From positions 49,531 to 113,530 of the forward strand of contig JAKSZP010004233.1 in the NCBI GenBank assembly GCA_022478985.1: DNA of 64,000 nucleotides, read 5' to 3'. The stretch comes from Massospora cicadina (taxonomy: Eukaryota > Entomophthoromycota > Entomophthoromycetes > Entomophthorales > Entomophthoraceae). This document shows positions 45,994 to 56,599 of the stretch, one piece after another. The position numbers and the translations under genes were made by a program. Every line of letters starts with the position of its first letter. Within the stretch, counting starts at the first letter, position 1. The notes beneath the pieces are model-generated. The model did no database searches. It was not told the DNA's origin and saw only the letters and a program-made list of their open reading frames with translations.

Positions 45994-47246
45994 ATGTCAG
46001 GGAGCAGTTGGGCAAGTAAGGTAAGAGGAGCAGGTGGAAGGCCCGCGGCCTCCAACGTTCAAAAACGCCCCGGAGAAACTGGCAGAATAGAAAAAAAAAA
46101 TTTAAAAAACTGGTGGTCACTATTTCCCCAGAAATCCTCGCTTGGCAAGTGCAATGCAACCAGTACATCAACACGCCGCACTCCCAACCACTCTCATTGG
46201 TGGAATACAGAGTCCGTGTGTTTCTGGACATCCAACAAACAGCTCTATGGGAAAAGTTTTGTGGGGATGTGCACACTTTTTTCCTGAATGTGGTGTACGT
46301 CGCACCTCACTCCATGTCACGCGGTTGGCTGGACCTCAGTTTCAAAAACAAGGAGGCAACAGATGAAGCTGCTGCAGTGCGCGTAGTGATTGACCTCCCC
46401 AAAGGGCAATGGGTCATCGAAACCAAATGCACCAGATGGACAAAACCCAACCAAATTTTCCTCACATTTGACTTTTTGCCTACTACGGTAAAATGTGCCA
46501 TTTTGGAGCAGCACCTGAAAGATGGTCTCACCGTTTACAGTGAAATACAATCTGTTGGGATGAAACACTTTACGCTGATGCCACACCTGTGCACTGTCAA
46601 AGCCATCACAGTTCTGACCCCAAATGAGGAGATTGCGAAGGACCTAACCCAGATCCTGTACTCCACTTTTATCAATATCACAGGGCATACCACCCACCCT
46701 TTCTGGGTAACAAGGGGCAGCGCGCCCCCATCTGTACCCACTGTGACGCGTTTGGCCATAAGGCACACGCATGCCCCACCAAGGAGGGCATCACATTCCA
46801 AGAGCACCCCTCAGTGGCCATGGCCAGCGGAGAGGCGCACTACAAACCAACCGCAAGCACCAAAGAGGCTTTCCCATGGGGGAGCACAAGGCTGCTACCT
46901 ACTAGTAAAACCTATTTCCCCGCAAGAGCGGAAGAAGGCCAAGAAGGCCTACAGGGCTGCAGCCAAGGAAGCGGCCAAAGTCACTACTGCTATCCCACAC
47001 GGCCAACGCCAGGAGGACATTGAAACCTTTGTGGCGGAAGCAACTCAGGAATTTATCAACCAATCAGATAAGGAAGCCCATGCCAATTGGGCCACCCAAT
47101 CTGAGGATCTGATGGGCAACTTGATTTCACCCAATCTTTGCAACCAAGCTCTGGTCAAAACTGACTTGGTTTCCAACCTACCTGAAATTTTTTTGACCCA
47201 ATCAATGGTGCACCAAACTCATCCGCACCGCAAAAAATTTGTTTGA
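45994..47246 (+). pseudogene. LINE-A4 ORF1 with two compensating indels
   Basis: ATG 45994 opens MSGSSWASKVRGAGG. A change in the A run near 46091-46100 shifts the frame; the main part is then open for 377 codons (46113-47246). Within it, compared with A2, one C is missing from a C run at about 46726-46730 and one G is added to a G run at about 46876-46881. Between them some 55 codons are read in the wrong frame without a stop, so the C-x2-C-x4-H-x4-C knuckle, still present in the DNA at 46733-46774, is not in the open frame. After the second indel the normal tail resumes (KKAKKAYRAAAKEAAK). Confidence 0.85.
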
Positions 47247-47389
47247 CGTCGGGGAAACAAAAAGTGAAGGCAAAAGCCAATGAGAAAATTTTGCTAAAAT
47301 CAACAAAACTACTGATAGCGTTGCTGCAAACACCCGCGCTGCCGTGAAGGTCCATGGGGATCTAGAGGAGGCTAGTGGGCCTAGGTGCC

Positions 47390-50300
47390 CACCCCCTCGC
47401 ACCTAAGGTGTGATGGGGGAAACCTTCACTTTAGAGACGTTGAATATCGCTGGACTCAAGGCCTTGCCATCCTGAGCTAGGAAACTGAGTTTTTTACAAA
47501 AAGCTTTTCCCATGGATATCCTGGCCATTCAGGACTCCCACTGTCCATGAGGTTCTGAGGATGCTTGGTAAACCATGCTCCTCCCATCCCTATCCTTTTG
47601 GTCAGAGTACTTTGGGGTGCTAGTTCAAAAACTATTTTTTCAAATTTTTATTGTCATAATCCTTCCTCAATGGCTGAGTCCTCGTTGTCACTTTCTTGTG
47701 GGCTGACGTGGCACATGCTATAATCAACATCTACACCCCAACTTGTGCACGAGAACGTCAGGAATTTTTCTCATCAGTCAAATCCATCCCATTACCCCCA
47801 GACCCTTTCATAGTCAGCGATATGAACTGTTGGCTAAACACACCAATGGACCGTTGGCCTTCCTCCTCCCACGCCCCCCAGGGTCATGTAGAACTTCGCG
47901 TTCTAAAGGCCATCCTTGGGTTAATGGATATGCTGCCGTGGTGAGCCCTGCTGGACAAAAACATGATGTGATCCCACATTCACAATAGCCAATTAAGGTC
48001 CATGACCCGCATAGACCTTATCCTTACGCCGGCGAAATTCCAACCCCACATTTCCCACTTCAAAACAACAAAAATTGAATTCTCCGACCACCGGCTTGTC
48101 TCAATAACCTACCTGTCACAGTGGCTAAGGCCCCACTTTGGAGCAAACTCCACCCTCCCAAACTTGCGTCGCCAGGATTTTCCACTTGGGTGGAATCAGC
48201 AACTTTGGCAAAAGAGTTTGCTACACCATTTTGCGTGGACCCCATCTCCACATGGGCAGCCTTCAAAGAGGATACCATCTTCCACTCTCACCACCTCTCC
48301 TCCTGATGCTCAGGAGCCACATCAGCCATCATCTCGCACGCTCTGGCAGAGTTGGCACAACTGAAGTCCAACATCCCAGCCACAGGATACAGCCCTGCAT
48401 TGGGCCGGAAGTAGGTGGAGGCAGCCACCCACCTCAACGCGCTCAAAAGGCAACACAAACATTGGGTTTGTGTTCAGTACAGGGCCAAATGCATTACAGA
48501 GGGCAACAAGTGCACCACATATATTTTTTAAAAAAATTTCGCACCACGCTAGAGTGTGGCCTGCACACAGGTGTGAAGATCAGATGATTCCATCACAGAT
48601 ATGCCAGCTGAAGTTGCAATTAAAACACAAAAGTATTACTCCAAGTTATACCAATCTGATCCAATTTAGCTGGCCAAAGTGGCAGAATTTCTCGACTGAA
48701 CCCACATCTGCACCATTTCCCAATACCAGAAATAATGAATTTGATTACTCCAAATGAATTATGGGCAGCCATCCGGGGTGCACCAAACTGGAAATGCCCA
48801 GGCCCGGATGGCATTCCATATGAGTTCTACAAAAAGTATTTCAGATATATATCCCCACTACTGCTTACCTCACTTAACCAGAGACTTCTAGAAACGCGCC
48901 TCTTACCAGGAGGATAATAGGCCTTCACTGTCACACTCTTCAATAAAGGGGACAAGCTAGACTTAGCCAACTGGCGCCCCATTTCTTTAAATAACACAGA
49001 TACAAAAATTTTAACAAAAATCATGGCTAACCGTTTAGAGATTGTAGCATCTGCCACCATCTTCACAGAACAATTCAGTTTCATACCCAAAAGGTCGATT
49101 TGGGACAACGTGCACTCTGTGGCTAATGCATGCCAGTCCACAGCCTCTGGGGCACTTGTATTCTTGGACCAACAGAAGGCCTATGATAGAGTAAATTTTG
49201 GAATACCTCAGGGCCTGCCTCCATCAATTCTGCTTACCCCCTCGCTTCATCAACTTGGGTGATGCTGCTTACGGAATCTGCAACAAGAGCAGTACGTAGC
49301 CCTGGCTTCCTAACGGAAGTAGTCCGCGCTCAAAGGGGCTTGCGACAAGGGGACCCCCTCAGCCCACTCTTATACAACTTCATCCTTGACCCACTACTTT
49401 GAAACGTGAATGCCCAACTCACTGGGGTCCATGTTCCAGGCCAAGCCCCAGTCAAGATGATGGCGTTTGCAGACAACTGTGTGGTTGGGGTGTCTAATAA
49501 TAAAGATGCACGCGCGCTTGAAGCTCTCATCTAGGAGTATTCCCGGGTAAGTAACGCTGCACTGAACACTTCCAAAACTGAAATCATCCTCCTTGGTCAG
49601 TATCAAACCTGCTGGCCCCACCAACCAGTGCCCAGCCTGGCCCATCTGCTCGCACACGTGCTCGTCCTCCAAGCTCACCCCACACCGCCCCACTAGTGCT
49701 CCCCTTTGTGCCACGCTTACCATAGGGCTAGTCCGCCATCTGGGCGTGTGGGTGGAGGCAGGCGGGTATGCATCAGCAGTAATGGAGGGTCGTATTCTAG
49801 ACAACGTGACGAAGCGCATTGCCTCCTTCAGAGCCCGCCCTATTTCCCTTACTGGCAGGGTTGTTTTAGCCAGCTCTATGCTCCTCTCCAAAGTCTGGTT
49901 TGGAGCCCACGCCATCCTTTTCCCCCCAAGCTTTTTCAAATCCTTGTATGCCCTGCTGCAAGATTGGCTTTGGTCAGGCCGCCCACAATAAGTATGGCTA
50001 GAGGTCATGTTTGGCCCTCATTATCATAGAGGCATGGGCCTGCTTGACTTCAAAGCCCATGCTGCCAAGATCCTGGGCACCTGGATTGCGGCCGTCACCG
50101 CCCCTACGCTCCCCTCCCAACACTGGTCCCGCGTGGCCTGCTCTAACTTCTCCCGCGCCTTGAGCCTCAACAATCCATTAACCCTACTCCCTGATGAAAT
50201 ACCTGGCTTCACACACATCAGCCACAGGTCCTCACGGGACTAAAACCCACTACAAACGAATCCTTCTCTCCATGCGGAGCGCTGAGAGGAGAATTCATAT

Positions 50301-51112
50301 TAGCGGACATACAACCCAAAGAGGCTGCCCCTCTCCTCAGTTCACACAAGAGGTACAGGGGCTACCCATCCATGATGGCGTGATCCCCATTCGGCCCCAT
50401 GTCCTATCCAGGGTGGACTACCTGGACATGATGGACATCCCTTACTCCATTGAGACCCAAAAAACTATCTGGAAATATGTACACCATTCTCTGTTGCAAC
50501 CTCAAGTCCACTCCCATGTGTGGCGCTGCCTGAGCCGGTGTACCGTATGGCTGAACACTCTAATGCTTTTCACTCATCATGCATCATGTGTGGCCATTAT
50601 GGAATGCTGTTCCACCGCCTGGAGAAGTGTCCTACCTCTAAAGTGATATGGCGCGAAGTTCAACGTCTGCTGGGCCAGGATCAAACACATCCCTTCAGTC
50701 TGTCAAGAGATATGTTTGCTTTATCAATGGTCTCCCCTTCCACCCTCCCTCCGTGCTCTGGTGGTTGCAATCGCCATGTGGACCATCCACACGATTGTCT
50801 TAGATGCCATTGCAGGCTCCACCCCCACCCTCCCAGAAGCTGTCCACAGATCTCGGTCTCATTTGGTGGACCACTTTCAAGCGTGGATGCTTGGATACCT
50901 CCCACCGCGTCGCCAACAGCTGGTCTCCTCCTGGTTCCCAGTTTGGTTCATCAAATCAGACCCTTTCCTCCACACGTGTTTAATTGTGGCTACGGCCCCT
51001 TCACACGTTCCCTCCCCTCCCCATAAGTGGCGTTCCCGCTGGCAACAAGAAGTAGCATCGCTTCTCTAGGGTGCCTACCCTGTTACTAAGTTTTGTCTCT
51101 TTTGGGTCAAAT
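47390..51112 (+). pseudogene. LINE-A4 ORF2 (endonuclease-RT-zinc)
   Basis: Endonuclease parts: a decayed ILAIQ block near 47520 and 47696-47944 with INIYTPTCARERQEFF and VSDMNCWLN (GDMN changed to SDMN). SDHRLVSITY lies near 48085. RT from 48735 has MNLITPNELW, LANWRPISL and FLDQQKAYDRV; the active site at 49466-49477 is FADN, second Asp lost. C-terminal zinc text is in 50520-51026 (CIMCGHYGMLFHRLEKC). Where A1-A3 carry TGA just before the RT block, A4 has CAA (48721-48723). The usual stop at the end is TGG here. Confidence 0.9.
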
Positions 51113-51158
51113 TTGGAAGTGTTCATCCCATGGTCAGCCTTCCTCGCAATAAATTAAA

Positions 51159-51174
51159 TATATTGTATTCTGGA
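51159..51174. repeat. LINE-A4 target duplication, right
   Basis: TATATTGTATTCTGGA, one base different from 45881-45896. Confidence 0.85.
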
Positions 51175-52560
51175 GATGTGCTTTGTATTATGGCAGTTTG
51201 TATAAATTTTGTGATTTTTTGTGGGTCTGTCGGTATATCGCTGTATAATTCAGTATAATAGTGGTGTACTTCCACCTTGACCTCCTCAGGGTCAGTTGCC
51301 ACAGTGCCGTCAGTGTTGCGGACCTGTGTGCATGCGGGCTGGTTGCCACAGGAGTGGAATTGGCAGAAGATATACGTTTAACATGTTTCACCTTCCTTTA
51401 TGAACTTACCTTTGTTAGATACTTTGATTCTGTGTTGGTGCTTGAATATGAGGGTGTTTAGTCGGGTGGATATTTCCGCCCATTTGTGTCCCCAATTGGG
51501 GCTATAACCAGATCTTGGGGTGTCTAGCTCGAGGTGGTCCAGTTACGCCAAGGTACACCTAATTGTGGCTGTGTCAGCGGTGTACTTATGTGATGCAAGA
51601 TGTAAGGTTTTGTTGATTAGTTCCTTTTTGAAATTTGCCCAGGTTACAATGGGATCCAAAGCTAATGGGGCTGTGAATTTTGGGTTCGTGGCCTCATGTT
51701 TGACCCAGTCAAATATTTCAGGTAATTTTATGTTTTCTAGATGTAGTTTTCTCCAGGGTGACACCTGTGTATGGATTTGGGTTGGCGATAGTAGCATTAA
51801 AACAAGTTAGTGGTCAGAGAAATTGACTTTTTTAGTTGTAAATTTGGAGACTCTTGATCGTTAGGATTGCAGAACAAGGAGTGATCAATGCCGCTCATTG
51901 ATATGAGCGCTCCATCGCGTATGTTGGGACGTGTCATGTGGGAAAGGAGTGGCGATCCAGGAGGGAGGGCATCCTGTAGGCCAAGGGATGCCTTCATTGT
52001 GCGGAATTTGATGTGCTCCGGTGGGTATCCCCTGGGGTTAGGCCATTGGTACATGTTGGGGTTATCCCAGCATTTATTGTCACCCAACAGGATGGTTTCT
52101 GTTGGGAGGGTGAGTGTTGGAACGGTTTCTAAAAATTGTTTTCTCTTGGCTGTGGTGCACGGTGCATAGATACATCTATCAAGATTGTTTCCTGTTGGCA
52201 TGTGATTGTTGCTACCAGGACTCAGCCATGAATGTATGATAAGGAGTTTGTAATTTTTAATTTTTGTCATTTTGGATGATCACCCCACAGTGAGACATCC
52301 ATACTGATTGTGATGGTGAGACCCTGGCTGACCAGGATCTTTCTTCCCCTTGTAAACAGTGGGTTTCTTGGATGGACTAGATGTCTACAAGGGGTTTTCA
52401 CAGGAAGTCCAACTTTTTGGCTTGGGACATTTAAGCCCTGGCTCCCATGATGTTTAGCGTCCCTATAGACACTGAGGTGCCCGCGGCGCCTCAGGAGCGG
52501 TTGGGAGGGCCCTCTGGCCCTAACCCACCATAGCTCATTTTGGCCATGCTCCACGTCTGT
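51175..52560 (-). pseudogene. LINE-B ORF2, endonuclease part
   Basis: APE-type endonuclease that nicks the target. VDI-SIQETHC at 52356-52388 has one stop inside it but keeps the QETH motif. The 157-codon stretch 51797-52270 has TILLGDNKCW at the GDMN position (Met missing), and SGIDHSLF. NFSDH, the final catalytic His motif, is readable near 51790-51830. The linker to RT continues to 51175, where A4 interrupts. Confidence 0.85.
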
Positions 52561-52599
52561 ACTCCAACTCTATCAGCGACAATGTCAGTTCCCTTGATC

Positions 52600-53880
52600 T
52601 AACCCAATTATTTTCACAGATTGCAGTTTTTTGAATTTGCATTATCTTTTCCCACACATGTCTCATGATGGTTCAATGCGGAGTGCTGATTAGTTCTATA
52701 ATTTTGGGGCTCAAATTTAGTGAATTGTGCACCACTTTTTCGCCCAAATTGCAGCTGAATTGTTTTAAGTTTGCATGATTGATGTCGCTTGGTGACTCAG
52801 TTGAGTTGCTGTGAAAATTTTCAACCTGGTCATATTGTTCTGATTGGTTGGCTTGGTGCATATTCAAAATAACCTTTTTGAATTTATCTGGGGTCAATGG
52901 ATAATTCCACATGCGCTGACAACTTGGCCGCTGCCCGCTTGAGGGCTTTTTGTGCCGCTTTCCATTGTTTATGTGTAACTGAGTCCACGATGGAGTAAAG
53001 TCCATCTTCTCCCCAGCGGAATGGGTGTTGGCTGTTAGTCATTCTGGTGAAGTTTTCATTACTTTCGTCCATGGCTTCCTCACAGTAGTCTGCTTCCATT
53101 AAGCCCTCCTTCACGGGGCATGCGTTTTCATTATGTCCCAATGAACCGCAGTGGTTGCATATAGGCGGTGCGCGTTCAAGTGTAACTCAGAATGTGGATG
53201 ACTGTCCCCCAACCGCAAAGTGAAACTCTGCTGTGTGGGGAATTCTTGATAAGTCATCTTCCACTTCATGGAACAAGTTAATCACAGCAATAGCTTTGCC
53301 TGTGCACAGGGTTGGCATCAGGCAAAATCGTTGTAATTCAAGTTGCATAATTTTCTGTAGGCTATGAGACCTTTGCGGAGCTCCTCCTCAATTACCTTAC
53401 AAGGAAGGTTGGTGGGGAGCAAGTTGAAGGATATAAACAAAGTTTTCACTTTGTTCCATCTGGCGCGCACGGTGTGCTCTATTTTTTTGCCCTTGGAAAG
53501 GGTAATTTTGATGCAGACTTTTGCTGCAGCATCTGCTTCTTCAGCTGTTTTGAAACCAATATTAATCCAGCCATGGCCCAAAGAAGTGGCGACATATACC
53601 GCGTGGGGGAAAAGGAAGGACTGTGTCTTGCATGTTTTCTCCCACAGGGTCGGGATTCATCCCCAAGGAAGAGTTGGAGCCCGTGTTCCACCTTTGAAAG
53701 GGGTTGGTTAGATTGGATGTACATGTAAAGATCTTGTTTTATAGTAAACGCATAAACCTTGAAGGTGTCTGAGTTTGTAATTTCTTGGCGGCTTGGGTTC
53801 CTGGTCCCCCTCCAGGGCGTTTTTTGTCCTTGGGTGCACCATTTTGCGCACCTCTTGATGCGACGCTCGCTCAGGTTGTA
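52600..53880 (-). pseudogene. LINE-B ORF1 with CCHC knuckle
   Basis: Begins near 53850 with a basic stretch (GAPKDKKRPGGGPGTQAAKK). The middle 53318-53581 has GHGWINIGFKTAEEADAAAK and RWNKVKTLFISFNLLPT, like LINE-A ORF1. Near 53116-53160 CNHCGSLGHNENAC is a perfect C-x2-C-x4-H-x4-C knuckle. The tail has KQWKAAQKALKRAAAK. Stops and shifts separate the parts. Function by family: RNA binding in the LINE RNP. Confidence 0.85.
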
Positions 53881-53983
53881 TTAGATTTACTATTAAAATC
53901 GCCCATCTCTCCTATGTGATTATCAAAAATTGCGTTTGAATCAAATTGTAGTAACTAAAGTGATTGTTACAGGAAAGAAAAGC

Positions 53984-53999
53984 TTGTCAGTTCATTTTT
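53984..53999. repeat. LINE-B target duplication (5' side)
   Basis: TTGTCAGTTCATTTTT, identical to 43491-43506. Confidence 0.9.
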
Positions 54000-55012
54000 C
54001 TCTTTATTAAGTTTAAAATAAAAAGGCCATCTACTATATTCAGTTTATTGCAGACTACATCCAACAAGTTTGATCTTAGGAAATTCTATCAATCTAGTGA
54101 AACTCCCCGTCACCAATATTATTATTCTGATGATTGTCATAAGGGCCATCAGTTCAATTGACACTTCCACTTGGAGAGTTATTATTCAATCTTATGTAAG
54201 GACTCACCAAGGATGTCGTGTACCTTTCCACTGCCACCAACTCACATCCATTCATTAAAAATCTGGCTTTCTGAACCACCACTGGTAAATCAGAATCCGC
54301 TCATTTACCCAACAGTGACAGGTTGACTCTGCTCATAAATTATATAGCCCATGCCCCCACCCGGTTGATCCACCAAAAGAGCTCATTCACCCAAGGTGTC
54401 TGGAGCACCCCTCTCAGAGGGATTTTGACCCCAGAGCTCTGCATGGACCTCATTTTATCTCCGCTTCAGCTGTTTCTCCCATGAGAAAAGCTGAACCCTG
54501 CCAACCTTTGCACCACTGTCTGGATTCTCACTGGAAATTTGATTCACTCTGTTTTGTCCCATCACTCTGTTTTGTAAATTGAATAACATTCTACCTCTCA
54601 TGAGACCCCAGTAGGGCGCCAAGGCCTTAATTTGCCTCCTACATATCCTGATAGCCCACAAAATGACCAAGAACGTGCAATCAAGATGAGTTGTCACCCT
54701 CCCTGCCTCCCATGCTCCTGATAATTGCCCCTGTGAGACCCACAGTTGCTTCATCACAGCCCTTTGGTTTGCCTTGGGGGCCTTCAGTATGTTAAAGACT
54801 TGTAATACCCTTGTTTTGAAGCTAGAACCCACTCTTCAAGTCTCTCAGTCTGCCGTGCCACTGGCATTCTGGGTTCTTTTTTGGGACTTCACAACCCATA
54901 CTGGGAGCCCAGTATAATCTATAATAGCCGCATCTTTGACATTAAACTTCTATTTGATAGTACTAATGCAGGCAGAGATTGTTTAAGACTAAAGTTCTTA
55001 TCAAGCTATCCA
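54000..55012. other. GC-richer segment right of LINE-B, unknown
   Basis: From about 54200 to 54950 the sequence is GC-richer than its surroundings. On the minus strand 54455-54832 is open for 125 codons (first codon may be non-ATG) with a basic, Gln/Arg/Trp-bearing text (RICRRQIKALAPYWGLMRGR). I recognise no domain; it could be the end of a polyprotein or chance. It adjoined 42850-43490 before LINE-B inserted. Confidence 0.35.
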
Positions 55013-55152
55013 AATATTTTTTAGTATGTCAAGTATGATTGCTTTCTATTATTTAATCTGATCTAAATCTGTTTTGCGCGTTAATTTCAAAAACAGATTT
55101 AGATCAGATTAAATAATAGAAAGCAATCATACTTGACATACTAAAAAATATT
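55013..55152. repeat. Perfect 63-bp inverted repeat, 14-nt spacer
   Basis: Left arm 55013-55075, right arm 55090-55152, spacer GCGCGTTAATTTCA. The arms are exact reverse complements with no mismatch; beyond the outer ends the match stops at once. A transcript would fold into a 63-bp hairpin. Everything around is heavily mutated, so the exact match implies recent origin or an artefact. The G5 integrase remnant starts a few tens of bases right of the right arm. Confidence 0.95.
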
Positions 55153-55187
55153 AAAAAGGAGATTTACAAATTGATTAATATCTTAAA

Positions 55188-55850
55188 TTATAGGCAAATA
55201 TAGCTAACACTAAATAAGTTACCACAATGGAATATATTGCCAGCTATAAGATTCTTTAAAAGGGTGGCTAAATTACCACTTAACCTTTCAACAATTCCAT
55301 TTGATTCTGGATGGTAAGGCGCTGTCATTACTTCTTGTAGACCATTAAATCCAGTATTTTGGCATGTTGGCCTAGTGAATTTTCCTTTCATTATCTGTTA
55401 GAATAACTTAAAGGCAACCATGAAGATATTCAACAGGTCCATTATAGACTTATCAGCACTGCTGGCATCTACTTTGCCTAAAGCGAGCTTCTCTACCCAT
55501 TAATCCAAGTGACTAAGAGCAACATTAATTTATTGGCTCCTTTTAGTACTCAAGCCCAATGGCACTATTAGTCATTGGATAAAATTTGCCAAGCAAACCC
55601 AGTATTTACTAACAGGAAAAATAATTTTCATAAGGCTTTAGACCTTACAGATAGACCCAAGTAAATTTTCCGCAGCATCAAAATTAAGGGGAAACCATAG
55701 CATTTCTGATAATCATGTGCTAAGGTTTTCTATAGGACCCATGTTCAGTTAACTTATGAGCTGCATTGATGATTGTAATTCATTTAGAAGGCTATGAAAA
55801 TTTCATTGAGTTACCCGATAATTATATAAGTTGACCCATATAAATCTTTG
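55188..55850 (-). pseudogene. G5 integrase remnant
   Basis: The 67-codon open stretch 55188-55391 has LQEVMTAPYHPESNGIVERL, the block with the catalytic Glu (VER), then LATLLKNL. The first Asp region should be near 55650-55850 but is unreadable. The text after the Glu block stops near 55190. Confidence 0.75.
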
Positions 55851-56284
55851 TGCTTTAAATTGATTTTTTAACGTTCAATTAAATTTATGGTGGCTCATCT
55901 CCATATTTGTATCCAATTTCTCGTACAGCTTATCTATTTCGCTTTGAAGAACTAGAACTGCTGGTAAATTCGATAGCCATCTGCAATTTGATGTACAGTG
56001 CCAGCGCAATCCACAATCTCAATATTATAAGCTTTCAGTTTTTAGGACTATGGAACCAGATTCCCTTCAGGCTCTTAGAAGTTTTGTAGGCTTTGAGAGA
56101 TGAGGGTTTGTTACCACCTGATAATACTTGAATGTATTCTCTAGGCCGTTAACAGGAATATATCACCGCAAAACATTTATGCTCTATAATAGCATACTTT
56201 TTCTCCTGTTTGCTCCGTGTTTGGCTTACATATGCTACAGGGTGTTTTAATCTCTTCTATCCACTTTACTCTATATTTCACCAA

Positions 56285-56340
56285 ATGCCGTTAAAGATGC
56301 ATCCTTCTGTATAAGGGAAAAGAAATTTAATTCTGGATAC
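56285..56340 (-). pseudogene. G5 RNase H active-site fragment
   Basis: Minus strand FSLIQKDASLTAFGEI; TDAS is KDAS, so the catalytic Asp is kept. Only this block is readable. Confidence 0.5.
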
Positions 56341-56599
56341 CACATAAAAGGGATATTCATTAGAAGCATTCATAGTCAATCAAACGATTTATATGCTTCT
56401 TCATTCCACTTAAAGCTTATCCGAGGATCCTTCTGTAGCTGGAAGAGTGAGTTAGTGATGGAAGAAAATTACTTAATAAATAGCATAAGTAGACGACCTT
56501 TACTAAAAACATAAAGTATCCCAGATTTTTTATTTTTCTTGACAAGCCCTAGTCACCTCTACTTTAAATTTTTGGGACCGTAATCCCTTAGCGTCTACT

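Larger units (their letters stand above)
45897..51158 (+). mobile_element. LINE-A4, full-length non-LTR retrotransposon
   Basis: 5.26 kb plus-strand LINE inserted into LINE-B RT. Starts AAACTTTTCTCTCTCATTGC and ends GCAATAAATTAAA. It has the same layout as A2 and A3. It must be younger than LINE-B. Both ORFs contain stops and shifts; the RT active site is FADN. Confidence 0.94.
43507..53983 (-). mobile_element. LINE-B, full-length, split by LINE-A4
   Basis: Minus-strand LINE of about 5.2 kb when the A4 insert (45881-51158, including one target copy) is discounted. It has perfect 16-bp target duplications. The 5' end is at 53983 and the 3' end at 43507. ORF1 has a CCHC knuckle; ORF2 has APE endonuclease, RT and a C-terminal zinc motif. 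It is related to LINE-A by order and motifs but differs strongly in sequence. At the A4 junction the two halves rejoin in the RT start (NLIT-x-EELWDTIRG). Confidence 0.92.

Noticed and set aside
46814..47023. Separate small gene inside LINE-A4 ORF1
   Set aside because: It is the original ORF1 frame exposed between two compensating indels, not a new gene.
49394..50008. 204-codon minus-strand frame in LINE-A4
   Set aside because: Antisense shadow of RT; no domain of its own and the same pattern in the other copies.
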